From an uncultured Acidobacteriota bacterium (GTDB taxonomy: Bacteria; Acidobacteriota; Terriglobia; Bryobacterales; Bryobacteraceae): DNA of 64,000 nucleotides. Below the pieces are notes generated by a model. That model was not told the origin of the DNA. It did not search any database and saw only the letters and a list, made by a program, of their open reading frames with translations. Where the stretch lies: assembly GCA_902826685.1 (NCBI GenBank), contig CADEFT010000018.1:1-64000 (forward strand), read 5' to 3'. Below are positions 24,409 to 32,800 of this stretch, piece after piece. Within the stretch, counting starts at the first letter, position 1; each line of letters starts with the position of its first letter. Position numbers and translations under genes: made by a program.

Positions 24409-26028
24409 ATGCGATTGCTCCCATTCCTGATATCCGTAGTGTCTCTGGCGCAGGATTTCGACCTGCTGATCCGCAATGGCCGCGTGGTCGACGGCACGGG
24501 CAATCCGTCCTTTGTGGGCGATGTGGCGCTGAAGGACGGCAAGGTGGCGGCGATGGGCAAACTGGGCGGCCGGACGGCCAAGCGCACCATCGACGCGAAG
24601 GATCGCATCGTGGCGCCGGGTTTCATCGACATGCACAACCACTCCGATTCGTCGGTGCTGGTGGATGGGAACGCGCAGTCGATGATCCGGCAGGGCGTGA
24701 CCAGCATGATCTTCGGCGAGGGGGGATCGGCGGCGCCGTCGAAGGAATTCGCCACACTCAAGGACTACTTCAATGAACTGCTGAAGCGCGGCATTTCGCC
24801 GAACATCGGCACCTACGTCGGGTCGAGCCAGGTGTGGGTGCATGTGCACGGAGAGAAGGCGGGTCCGGCGCCGGAGGCGGAAATGGCCCGGATGCGGGCC
24901 ATCGTCAAGCAGGCGATGGAGGATGGCGCGCTAGGCGTGGCCAGTTCCCTCAGCGGGCCGCCGGGATCGTGGATCGACACGGCGGCGATGGTGGCCATGT
25001 GCCGGGAGGCGGCTCCTTATGGCGGCATCTATTCGACCCACATGCGGACCGAAGGCTTCGGCGTGTTCGACGCGGTGGCCGAGTCGCTTGAGATCGGCAA
25101 ACAGGCGGGCGTTCCGGTGGACATCATCCATCTCAAGATCGCCGAGCACAAGCTTTGGGGGCAGATGCCGGAGTTGATCTCAACCATCGCCAAGGCGCGC
25201 GCCAGCGGGCAGGAAGTGGAAGCGCACGTGTATCCGTATCGCGCCGGGCAGAACAATCTTTCCACCATCGTTCCGCCATGGGCGCATGAAGGCGGCCGTC
25301 AGGCGCTGACCGGCCGGCTGAAGGATCCGGCGCTGCGGCCGCGGCTTGAGAAGGAGATTCTCAACGGCATTCCAGGATCGAACTGGTACAACCACTACAC
25401 GGCCACCGGATCTTGGGAAGGCATGCTGGTGGTGGCTTTCTCGAACCCCGCGTATAAAAAGTACGAAGGCAAGCGCATGAACCAGGTGATTCAGGACATG
25501 GGCGGCGGCAATCCCGTGGATGTGCTGTTCAAGGTGCTGATCGACAATGGCGGATCGGTGCCGACGGTGTTCTTCCATCACTCCGAAGACGACATGAAGT
25601 TCGCCTTGAAGCAGCCGTTTGTTTCGATCGGGTCCGATGGCACGGCGGTGGCGACCGAGGGTCCGCTGGCGCGCGGCAATCCGCACCCGCGCTACTACGG
25701 TACGTTTCCGCGCATTCTGGGCCGCTATGTGCGCGACCAGAACGTGATCACGATGGAAGAGGCGATTCGCAAGATGACGTCGGCCAACGCGGCCAAGGTG
25801 CATATCTTCGATCGCGGCATGCTGCGGCCGGGGATGGCGGCGGACGTGACGATCTTCGATCCCAAAACCATCATCGACAAGGCCACGTTCGAGCAGCCGC
25901 ACCAGTATGCCATCGGGGTCGAGTATGTGGTGGTGAACGGAGTGGTGGTGCTTGACCAAGGCAAGCATACCGGCGCCCGGCCGGGTTCGGTTCTGAGAGG
26001 AAACGGGCGGGCGGCGCTGACGAAATGA
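24409..26028 (+). CDS. N-acyl-D-amino-acid deacylase family amidohydrolase
   Basis: A 539-aa metal-dependent amidohydrolase. The N-terminus (MRLLPFLISVVSLAQ) looks like a signal peptide, so it may be exported. Family blocks are LLIRNGRVVDGTGNP, GFIDMHNHSDSSVL (HxH metal pair), MIFGEGGSAAP, DIIHLKIAEH, VFFHHSEDDM and SIGSDGTAVATEG (catalytic Asp), with a C-terminal KPGMAADVTIFDP-like beta sandwich. D-aminoacylases release D-amino acids from N-acyl forms; related enzymes hydrolyse dihydropyrimidine-like rings. The dipeptide epimerase elsewhere in the window would fit cell-wall peptide use. Confidence 0.88.
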   Translation: MRLLPFLISVVSLAQDFDLLIRNGRVVDGTGNPSFVGDVALKDGKVAAMGKLGGRTAKRTIDAKDRIVAPGFIDMHNHSDSSVLVDGNAQSMIRQGVTSMIFGEGGSAAPSKEFATLKDYFNELLKRGISPNIGTYVGSSQVWVHVHGEKAGPAPEAEMARMRAIVKQAMEDGALGVASSLSGPPGSWIDTAAMVAMCREAAPYGGIYSTHMRTEGFGVFDAVAESLEIGKQAGVPVDIIHLKIAEHKLWGQMPELISTIAKARASGQEVEAHVYPYRAGQNNLSTIVPPWAHEGGRQALTGRLKDPALRPRLEKEILNGIPGSNWYNHYTATGSWEGMLVVAFSNPAYKKYEGKRMNQVIQDMGGGNPVDVLFKVLIDNGGSVPTVFFHHSEDDMKFALKQPFVSIGSDGTAVATEGPLARGNPHPRYYGTFPRILGRYVRDQNVITMEEAIRKMTSANAAKVHIFDRGMLRPGMAADVTIFDPKTIIDKATFEQPHQYAIGVEYVVVNGVVVLDQGKHTGARPGSVLRGNGRAALTK

Positions 26029-26066
26029 AGCGTTGACAACAGGCGAATAAAAAGCGAATATGAGGC

Positions 26067-27038
26067 GTGGCTCTCGTCGGCATCGCCCGTTTCGCGTCGC
26101 AGGCCGCGCCGCTTGAAAACAAGCGCTCCGTGACCTATCTGCAGCTTCCCACGCGGTCCTGGATTACGCGGTGCACGGCGCCGCGCATGCCTTTTCAATG
26201 GATGATCAATCCGTATCGAGGGTGCGAGTTCGGGTGTAAATACTGCTACGCGCGGTACACGCACGAGTTCATGGAATTGCGCGAGCCCGAGGATTTCGAG
26301 ACGCGGATTTTCGCCAAGCATTTCCAGGCGGCGGCGTTTCAGAGCGAACTGGCTCGGGTCGGCATTGGGGAGCACATCGCGATCGGCACGGCGACCGATC
26401 CGTACCAGCCGGCCGAGCGGCGGTTCGGGTTGACGCGGCGCATTCTGAGGATTTTGGCGGGCGGGTATGGGCGGCGGATCTCCCTGACGACGAAATCGGA
26501 CCTAGTGGCGCGCGATGCGGAACTGCTGCGGGATGTGGCGCGGCGCAACTCGATGCAGGTCAATATGACCGTCACGACGATGGACGCGGCGCTGGCGCGA
26601 TTGATTGAGCCACGGGCTCCGCGGCCGGATTTGCGGATCGGCGCGGTGGCGGCGCTGCGCGGCGTGGAAGTACGGGCGGGAGTGTTCTGCAGTCCGGTGC
26701 TGCCGTTGATCAACGACTCCTACGAGAGCCTGAGCGCGGTCGCGCGGGCGGCCAAGGCGGCCGGGGCGGCGCGCTTCGGAGCGGGCATCCTGTTTTTGAA
26801 GCCGTGCGCGTACCGCGTGTTCCTACCCTTTCTGGAAGAGCGATTTCCGAAACTGGTGGCGCGCTACCGGAAGCAATACGAAGGCGGGGCGTTCCTGCGC
26901 GGGCTGTATCCGGAGGCGATGGAGATGCGGATGAACCGGGTGCGGCGGGAGACGGGGCTGGAGGGCGATTCAGAATGGTACAGGGCGGAGGAAGTGGCCG
27001 ATCCGCAGATGAGTCTATTTACCATACAAAGTACTTGA
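26067..27038 (+). CDS. SPL-family (Rv2578c/PA0069-like) radical SAM protein
   Basis: A 323-aa protein with the [4Fe-4S] cluster motif CEFGCKYCYARYTHEF (CxxxCxxC). The region NPYRGCEFGCKYCYAR is diagnostic of the radical SAM group related to spore photoproduct lyase. Later blocks IGTATDPYQPAERR and VNMTVTTMDAAL support this. The function of this subgroup is unknown. The GTG start at 26067 has GAGG only 1 nt away, so the true start could be slightly different. It stands alone, downstream of the amidohydrolase. Confidence 0.85.
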   Translation: MALVGIARFASQAAPLENKRSVTYLQLPTRSWITRCTAPRMPFQWMINPYRGCEFGCKYCYARYTHEFMELREPEDFETRIFAKHFQAAAFQSELARVGIGEHIAIGTATDPYQPAERRFGLTRRILRILAGGYGRRISLTTKSDLVARDAELLRDVARRNSMQVNMTVTTMDAALARLIEPRAPRPDLRIGAVAALRGVEVRAGVFCSPVLPLINDSYESLSAVARAAKAAGAARFGAGILFLKPCAYRVFLPFLEERFPKLVARYRKQYEGGAFLRGLYPEAMEMRMNRVRRETGLEGDSEWYRAEEVADPQMSLFTIQST

Positions 27039-27069
27039 TGAAAGTCGCCATCTCTGGTATTCTGCCGAC

Positions 27070-27666
27070 ATGCTGCCGGCTCGTTCCAAAGCGGTCCCCA
27101 TCCATGACCACGCCATCGACAATCTGCGCTTCATTCGGGAAACGATGGAGAGGGCCAGCGCCTTTACGGCGGTTCCCGGCTGGGGCGGCGTGGCGATGGG
27201 CGTGACGGCCATCTGCGCGTCGGTGGTGGCGGCGATGCAGCCGGACTCCCGAAGCTGGCTTTCGGTGTGGCTGATCGAAGCCCTGGCGGCATCGGCGATC
27301 GGGTTGTATTGTATGCAGCGGAAGGCGGCCGGGCATCGGCAGGAGTTGACGTCGGGTCCGGCGCGGAAGTTCGCTTCAAGCTTCGCTCCGCCGGTGATGG
27401 GTGGCGCGCTGCTGACGATCGCCGCGGCGAGCGCGCATCAATATCAGCTGCTGCCGGGAATGTGGCTGCTTTGTTACGGCATCGGCGTGATCACCGGCGG
27501 CGCGTTCTCGGTAAAGATCGTGCCGGTGATGGGCACATGCTTTGCGAGCCTTGGCGCCGTCTGCCTGTTCGCTCCACCTGAGTGGGGCAACTGGTTTCTG
27601 CTGGCCGGCTTCGGCGTAACGCACGTGATTTTCGGGTACTTGATTGCGAGGAGGTACGGTGGCTAA
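27070..27666 (+). CDS. Six-helix integral membrane protein paired with a winged-helix regulator
   Basis: A 198-aa protein with about six hydrophobic helices (for example GWGGVAMGVTAICASVVAAM and LLCYGIGVITGGAFSV). The amphipathic N-terminus contains HDNLRFIRETMERA-like sequence. It overlaps the next gene, a winged-helix regulator, by 8 bp; such membrane-protein/PadR- or MarR-like pairs are common in Acidobacteriota. No enzymatic motif is seen. TATTCT 6 nt before the ATG suggests a leaderless transcript. Confidence 0.75.
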   Translation: MLPARSKAVPIHDHAIDNLRFIRETMERASAFTAVPGWGGVAMGVTAICASVVAAMQPDSRSWLSVWLIEALAASAIGLYCMQRKAAGHRQELTSGPARKFASSFAPPVMGGALLTIAAASAHQYQLLPGMWLLCYGIGVITGGAFSVKIVPVMGTCFASLGAVCLFAPPEWGNWFLLAGFGVTHVIFGYLIARRYGG

Positions 27667-28030
27667 ATCGAGCGCCGCTATCAAACGATCCGCGGAGGAT
27701 CCGCTCACCGGACCCGCTCCGGTGGCCGAAAGCCACATCCGCGAACTGGACCGCATCATTCATGAGCGGATCCGCCTGGCCATCATCAGCGCCCTGGCGG
27801 CCAACGAGTCGATGGTGTTCACCGAGTTGCGCAACCTGCTCAACACCACCGACGGGAACCTGTCGATCCATGCGCGTAAGCTCGAAGACGCGGGCTACAT
27901 CAGTTGCACCAAGACCTTCGAGGGACGCGTGCCCAAGACCATTTACCGGATCACGGCGGCGGGACGGAAAGCGCTGACGAAGTATCTGGATCACATGGAG
28001 GCTTTGATCGAAGCCATGCGCCAGTCATGA
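27659..28030 (+). CDS. Winged-helix (MarR-like, HTH_34) transcriptional regulator
   Basis: A 123-aa regulator. GTG 27659 has an ideal AGGAGGT upstream and overlaps the membrane-protein stop. The domain reads RLAIISALAANESMVFTELR, then NLLNTTDGNLSIHARKLEDA (recognition helix), then GRVPKTIYRITAAGRKAL (wing). This is the winged-helix DNA-binding family often seen with small membrane proteins. It probably regulates its own operon; no clear operator was found. Confidence 0.85.
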   Translation: MAKSSAAIKRSAEDPLTGPAPVAESHIRELDRIIHERIRLAIISALAANESMVFTELRNLLNTTDGNLSIHARKLEDAGYISCTKTFEGRVPKTIYRITAAGRKALTKYLDHMEALIEAMRQS

Positions 28031-28067
28031 CGGGCATGGGACGGCTTTTTTTGCGGGCATTTACTTT

Positions 28068-28766
28068 ATGATAAAAACTTCTTTTTGTAATCACGTCGCC
28101 ATCATCATGGACGGCAACGGCCGCTGGGCCCAACGCCGCGGATTGCCTCGCGCCGAGGGGCATCGGGCCGGGGCGCGATCCCTGCGCTCGATCGTGGAGG
28201 CGGCCGCCGCGCACCGCATCGGCACGCTGACTGTCTATGCCTTCTCCTCCGATAACTGGCGCAGGCCGCGCGCCGAGGTGGCGGCTTTGATGCTGTTGTT
28301 CCGGCACTATCTGACCGAGGAAGTGGAGGAGTGTCTGCGCAAGGGCGTGCGTCTTTCGGCGATCGGAAGGCGCGACCGGCTGCCGGGGTTTCTGACGCCG
28401 TTGATCGAAGAAGCCGAGCGGCGCACGCGCGGCGGCGACCGGCTGCACTTGCGCCTGGCGCTCGATTATTCGGCGCGGGAGGCGATTGTACGCGCGGCGG
28501 CGGGGGCACGCACGCGGGAGGCATTCTCACAAGCGCTGGGGCCGGACGTCGACCTGCTGATCCGCACGGCGGGCGAGCGGCGCTTAAGCGATTTCCTTTT
28601 GTGGGAAGCGGCCTACGCGGAGCTGGTTTTCGCCGACGAGCTATGGCCGGATTTCGATGCGGCGTGCCTCGACCGGGCGCTCCAGCAGTTCCGCTCGCGC
28701 GAGCGGAGATTCGGGGGGCTCACGGGATACGATGAAGCATGGGACGCGAGCACTGCTATCGCCTGA
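28068..28766 (+). CDS. uppS: Isoprenyl transferase (undecaprenyl diphosphate synthase family)
   Basis: A 232-aa cis-prenyltransferase making the lipid carrier for peptidoglycan and O-antigen. Hallmarks are HVAIIMDGNGRWAQ (catalytic Asp15), HRAGARSLRSIVEAA, TVYAFSSDNWRRP, DLLIRTAGERRLSDF and LWEAAYAELVF. At 232 residues it is slightly short but complete. The canonical SGExRLSNF block reads AGERRLSDF. ATG 28068 has no clear ribosome binding site. It overlaps the OsmC gene by 28 bp. A second polyprenyl synthase elsewhere in the genome cannot be excluded. Confidence 0.93.
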   Translation: MIKTSFCNHVAIIMDGNGRWAQRRGLPRAEGHRAGARSLRSIVEAAAAHRIGTLTVYAFSSDNWRRPRAEVAALMLLFRHYLTEEVEECLRKGVRLSAIGRRDRLPGFLTPLIEEAERRTRGGDRLHLRLALDYSAREAIVRAAAGARTREAFSQALGPDVDLLIRTAGERRLSDFLLWEAAYAELVFADELWPDFDAACLDRALQQFRSRERRFGGLTGYDEAWDASTAIA

Positions 28767-29251
28767 CGACGCGCTGGACGGGGAACCTTGGTTCGGGAAC
28801 CTCGGGCTATGGCGATTACTCGCGGAACCACGAAATCGTGGCGGCGGAAAAGGCGATGGCGATTCCCGGCTCGTCGGATCCGGCGTTTCGCGGCGAAGCG
28901 GGCCGCTACAACCCGGAAGATCTGCTGGTGGCGTCGCTATCGGCGTGCCACATGCTGTGGCTGCTGCATCTGGCGGCGGACGCGGGAATCGTGGTGACGG
29001 CCTACGAGGACGAGGCTACCGGCACGATGGAAGAGACGGCGGGCGGCGGCGGCGCTTTCACGGAGGTCACGCTGCGGCCACAGGTGACCATCGCCAGCAG
29101 CGGACGGGCCGGAGACCTGGAGGCGTTGCACCATCGCGCCCACCTGCTATGCTTCATCGCCCGCAGCGTCAACTTTCCCGTGAAGATTGAGCCCTCAGTA
29201 GGGCGGCCCTTCGCAGACGAAGCGGATTTGCCCGGAACTGGTGGGACATGA
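28739..29251 (+). CDS. OsmC family protein
   Basis: A 170-aa OsmC/Ohr-fold protein. The segment NPEDLLVASLSACHMLWLLH carries the conserved first Cys-His. The second family Cys is in HHRAHLLCFIARS. Both catalytic cysteines are present, consistent with thiol-dependent peroxide reduction. The start overlaps uppS by 28 bp. The last 57 bp overlap the convergent beta-helix gene. Confidence 0.87.
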   Translation: MGREHCYRLTTRWTGNLGSGTSGYGDYSRNHEIVAAEKAMAIPGSSDPAFRGEAGRYNPEDLLVASLSACHMLWLLHLAADAGIVVTAYEDEATGTMEETAGGGGAFTEVTLRPQVTIASSGRAGDLEALHHRAHLLCFIARSVNFPVKIEPSVGRPFADEADLPGTGGT

Positions 29252-30571
29252 AAATAGAGCGGGAGATTCCCGAATCATGGCGTGAACGCCGCTGACAGCG
29301 AGGCGCTGGTTGCGGAACTGGCCGATGACATAGCCGGTGGGGGCCGGCTGGTCGTCGATGATCGTAATTCCGGTCACGCGCACATCGGCGTTGTTTTCAA
29401 ACCACACGGCGCGGTGCAGGGGGCTGGTGCGGGAAACGTTGATGGCGCGCAGCCCGTCGGCGGCCACCCAGTTGTTCGAAGTGGAAACGAAAATGCCGTA
29501 GCCGTCGCAGTTTTCGGCGGTCAGCCCGCTGAGCAGGGCGGAACGGGTCTGGCCGATGTTGACGCAATCGGTCCCGCCGGTCACGTGAATGTTGCGAGCC
29601 ACCAGCCGGCCGGCCGCCGCCATGCCGGACAAGCCGCGGTCGGCCGCGTTCAAGACCGTGATGTTGTCGAATTCGACCGAGGACACACCGGAGTAATGAA
29701 TGCCGTAGGGGGTGGCGGTAGCGGGCGCGAGTTGGCCGGGATTGACGATGAGGCCGCCGGAGAACTTCACATTGGCGGGCTGGCGGGTATTGAACGAGGG
29801 ATCGCGAAGAACGAGGATGCCGGAGCCGGAGGTGTTCTCGACGACGAAATTGGAGACCAGAATATTGGATTGGCCGGGAACCGCGATGCCGCGCGAACGG
29901 CTGTTTTTGACGCGGACGTTTTTGGCGATGCCGCCGGTGAGATTGGGAAAATCGGCCACGTTGCGATTTTCGTAATTGATGAAGGAAATGCCGTCGTCGC
30001 CGGTGTCGAGGGTGGTGGAATCGGAAAGCGTGGCATCCTCGCAATTCTCGAAGCTGATGCCATCGGCCAGCGTGGAAGTGACAAACGCCTGTGTAACCGA
30101 CGGGCGGAAGGTGGCGCTGATGAGGACGCCAGCGGCGGGCGAATTTTCCACGATGATGCCGGTGACCCGCAGATCGGAGGAGGCCTTGGCGTAAAACGCG
30201 CTTTCGTGGATGCGTTGCTGCGGCATGCTGGCGTAGCCGATGCGCAGATTGTCGATCTTGATCTGGCTGCCGCCGAGGATGCTCAAGCAACCTCGGGCCG
30301 TCGACTGGCAGACGATGCGGGTGCCGGGATCGAAGCTTAAGGCGCCGGTGAAATCGCGGATGACCAGGGGACCGTTGGAGTTGTCGACCACATAGTCGCC
30401 GCCGGAGACGGGAAACCGGATGGTGCTGCCGGGATTTTGAGCCACGGCGGCGGTGATGGCCTGGTTCCAGTTACCGTCCGGCGCCTTGTAATCGGTGACG
30501 TTGATGAACGATTCGGCCGCAAGCAGGGGAGAGGTAAAAACCAGTAGTGCTGCTTTCGGCCAGAACCCCAT
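29195..30571 (-). CDS. Secreted right-handed beta-helix protein (pectate-lyase-like fold)
   Basis: A 458-aa protein with a signal peptide (LLVFTSPLLAAES), a lead strand (FINVTDYKAPDGNWNQAI) like the pectate-lyase superfamily (Pectate_lyase_3), then many parallel beta-helix rungs of about 22-30 residues (DGISFENCEDATLSD, NILVSNFVVENTSGSGILV). Catalytic residues of GH28 (NTDG, DD, GHG) are only partly suggested by LDTGDDGISF. It may bind or cleave a plant or microbial polysaccharide. The activity is not certain. Confidence 0.75.
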   Translation of the reverse strand: MGFWPKAALLVFTSPLLAAESFINVTDYKAPDGNWNQAITAAVAQNPGSTIRFPVSGGDYVVDNSNGPLVIRDFTGALSFDPGTRIVCQSTARGCLSILGGSQIKIDNLRIGYASMPQQRIHESAFYAKASSDLRVTGIIVENSPAAGVLISATFRPSVTQAFVTSTLADGISFENCEDATLSDSTTLDTGDDGISFINYENRNVADFPNLTGGIAKNVRVKNSRSRGIAVPGQSNILVSNFVVENTSGSGILVLRDPSFNTRQPANVKFSGGLIVNPGQLAPATATPYGIHYSGVSSVEFDNITVLNAADRGLSGMAAAGRLVARNIHVTGGTDCVNIGQTRSALLSGLTAENCDGYGIFVSTSNNWVAADGLRAINVSRTSPLHRAVWFENNADVRVTGITIIDDQPAPTGYVIGQFRNQRLAVSGVHAMIRESPALFSCPTSSGQIRFVCEGPPY

Positions 30572-30594
30572 CTGCCGTCAGGATAGCAGACGCT

Positions 30595-31437
30595 TCAAAT
30601 GAGGGCCGACGGACGCGGCGTCCACGCCTTGCCTTTGTCCTTGGCGATGGCGCCGAGATCCTTCATATAGGCGCCGGATTGGGTCAGGATGTGGTGCAGG
30701 TCGTTGCCGATGCTGATGAAGGTGAATCCTTTGTCGAGGAACTCGCCGACGCGCGCGGTTCCGAACAGAAAGAGGCCGAGAATTACGCTGTTCTTGCGGG
30801 CCGCGGCCACCAGGTTCTGTGTCGCCTGTCCGAGTTCGGGCGAGGTATACATGTGAGGGAACTCGTACTTCTCAAACAGCCCCATCGACATGCAGAGATC
30901 GTTCTGGCCGAGGAACAGAATGTCCACGCCCGGCACGGCGGCGATCTCTTCGATGTTTTCGATACAGGAAGCCGTTTCCACCTGCAGAGCGACGATGATG
31001 TTCTTGTTGGCGTTGCCGACATAGCCGAGCAGGCCGGCTTTGTTGGTGGCGCGCTGCGGGAAATACACCGAGCGGGTGCCGGCGGTGGGATAGCGGGCGC
31101 AGCTCACCGCGGCGCGGGCTTCTTCGGCGGTATTGATGTAGGGCACCAGGACGCCATCGGCGCCGAGATCGAGCGTCTGTTGAATGCCGCCCCGGTCGTG
31201 GTAGCCGGCGACGCGGACCATCGACTTCGCTCCGCCGCCACCGATGGCGCAGAGCATGGAGGAGAGATTCTCGCCGTTCATGGGACCGTGCTGGGTGTCG
31301 ACCAGCAGCCAGTCGAATCCGCTGTGCGCCAATTGATCGGCCACGGTGGGGCTATGCGAGTTGACGAACAGGCCCAGCTTGGGGGTGCCGGCGCGCAGTT
31401 GATCTTTGAATTCGGCCCCGGAAAGAGATTGACTCAT
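30595..31437 (-). CDS. HpcH/HpaI-type class II aldolase
   Basis: A 280-aa TIM-barrel aldolase. LGLFVNSHSPTVADQLAHSG and DWLLVDTQHGPMNGENL match the HpcH/HpaI family, the metal-binding Glu-Asp pair is in ALQVETASCIENIEEI and GVDILFLGQNDLCMSMG, and GADGVLVPYINTAEEARA supplies the substrate loop. The reaction is a reversible retro-aldol releasing pyruvate or a related keto acid. ATG 31437 is chosen (MSQSLSGAEF); AAGGAG lies 13 nt upstream. It is divergent from serA. The presence of Gfo/Idh and beta-helix genes nearby suits sugar-acid catabolism. Confidence 0.87.
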   Translation of the reverse strand: MSQSLSGAEFKDQLRAGTPKLGLFVNSHSPTVADQLAHSGFDWLLVDTQHGPMNGENLSSMLCAIGGGGAKSMVRVAGYHDRGGIQQTLDLGADGVLVPYINTAEEARAAVSCARYPTAGTRSVYFPQRATNKAGLLGYVGNANKNIIVALQVETASCIENIEEIAAVPGVDILFLGQNDLCMSMGLFEKYEFPHMYTSPELGQATQNLVAAARKNSVILGLFLFGTARVGEFLDKGFTFISIGNDLHHILTQSGAYMKDLGAIAKDKGKAWTPRPSALI

Positions 31438-31532
31438 TCGATTGGTTTTGCTCCTTGAACGAACAAAGATACCGAACCGCTGCAACCCGCGTCAATCCGG
31501 ATTGCCCCGCTATGATGGAATCAGCCCTCCGT

Positions 31533-32771
31533 ATGGCAAGAAACTCGCTCGACAAGAGCAAAATCCGTATTCTCCTGCTCGAAGGAATTCATCAGACCGC
31601 GGTAGAAGCGTTCCGGGCCGACGGCTACACCGAGATTGAATATCATCCGAAATCTCTTCCGGAAGCGAAGCTGATTAAGGCGGTGCGCGGGGCGTACCTG
31701 CTGGGGATCCGATCAAACACGCAGTTGACGGCTTCCGTTCTCGAACAGGCGCCGAAGCTCATCGCGGTGGGCTGCTTCTGCATCGGCACGAACCAGGTGG
31801 ATTTGGGCGCGGCGCTCGAGCGCGGGGTGGCGGTGTTCAACGCTCCTTTTTCGAACACGCGCAGCGTGGCGGAACTGGTGATCGCCGAGATCATTTTCCT
31901 GATGCGTGGAGTGCCTTACCGCAACGCGATGGCGCATCGCGGCGTGTGGATCAAGACGGCCACCGGCTCGCAGGAAGTGCGCGGCAAGACGCTGGGGATT
32001 GTCGGCTACGGCCACATCGGCACGCAGGTGGGCGTGCTGGCCGAATCGATGGGCATGCAGGTGATCTATTACGACATCGAGACGAAGCTGGCGTTGGGGA
32101 ACGCGCGCCCGGTGTCCACGCTCGAGGCGCTGCTCGAGGCGGCCGACGTGGTGACGCTGCATGTACCGGAGACGGCGCAGACCAATCGCATGATGGGGTC
32201 CGATCAACTGGCGCGCATGAAGCCGGGCGCCAAGCTCATCAACGCGGCGCGCGGCACGGTGGTGGATATCGACGCGCTGGTGGATGCCCTGAAGAGCGAA
32301 CATCTGGCAGGGGCGGCGCTGGATGTCTTTCCCTCCGAGCCCAAAGGGGCGGGAGAGGAATTCCAGTCGCCCTTGCGCGAGTTCGACAACGTGCTGTTGA
32401 CGCCGCACGTCGGCGGCAGCACCGAAGAGGCGCAGCAGAACATCGGCCTCGAAGTGGCTGTCAAGCTGATCAAATACAGTAACAACGGATCGACGCTGGC
32501 CTCGGTGAATTTTCCCGAGGTATCGCTGCCGGAGCATCCGGGCAAGCACCGCCTGCTGCACATTCACCGCAATCAGCCGGGCGTGCTGTCGCATTTGAAC
32601 TCGATCTTTTCCGAACAGCGGATCAATATCACGGGCCAATACCTGGAAACGAATCCGGAAGTGGGCTACGTGGTGATCGACATCGAAACGCGGGAGCGCG
32701 AAGGAACGCTGCGGCTCAAGAAGAAACTGGAAGAAGTGCCCGGAACGATTCGCGCCCGCATTCTCTACTGA
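31533..32771 (+). CDS. serA: D-3-phosphoglycerate dehydrogenase
   Basis: A 412-aa enzyme, the first step of serine synthesis (3-phosphoglycerate to phosphohydroxypyruvate). Long stretches read as in E. coli SerA: KLIAVGCFCIGTNQVDLGAA, FNAPFSNTRSVAELVI, LGIVGYGHIGTQVGVLAES, INAARGTVVDIDAL, LTPHVGGSTEEAQQNIGLEV, and a C-terminal ACT domain ending PGTIRARILY. ATG 31533 (MARNSLDKSKIRILLLEG) aligns with the E. coli start; an ATG at 31512 is possible. The ACT domain implies serine feedback inhibition. Confidence 0.96.
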   Translation: MARNSLDKSKIRILLLEGIHQTAVEAFRADGYTEIEYHPKSLPEAKLIKAVRGAYLLGIRSNTQLTASVLEQAPKLIAVGCFCIGTNQVDLGAALERGVAVFNAPFSNTRSVAELVIAEIIFLMRGVPYRNAMAHRGVWIKTATGSQEVRGKTLGIVGYGHIGTQVGVLAESMGMQVIYYDIETKLALGNARPVSTLEALLEAADVVTLHVPETAQTNRMMGSDQLARMKPGAKLINAARGTVVDIDALVDALKSEHLAGAALDVFPSEPKGAGEEFQSPLREFDNVLLTPHVGGSTEEAQQNIGLEVAVKLIKYSNNGSTLASVNFPEVSLPEHPGKHRLLHIHRNQPGVLSHLNSIFSEQRINITGQYLETNPEVGYVVIDIETREREGTLRLKKKLEEVPGTIRARILY

Positions 32772-32800
32772 CCGGCGTCTATACTCGTCTAGAGGTTCCC

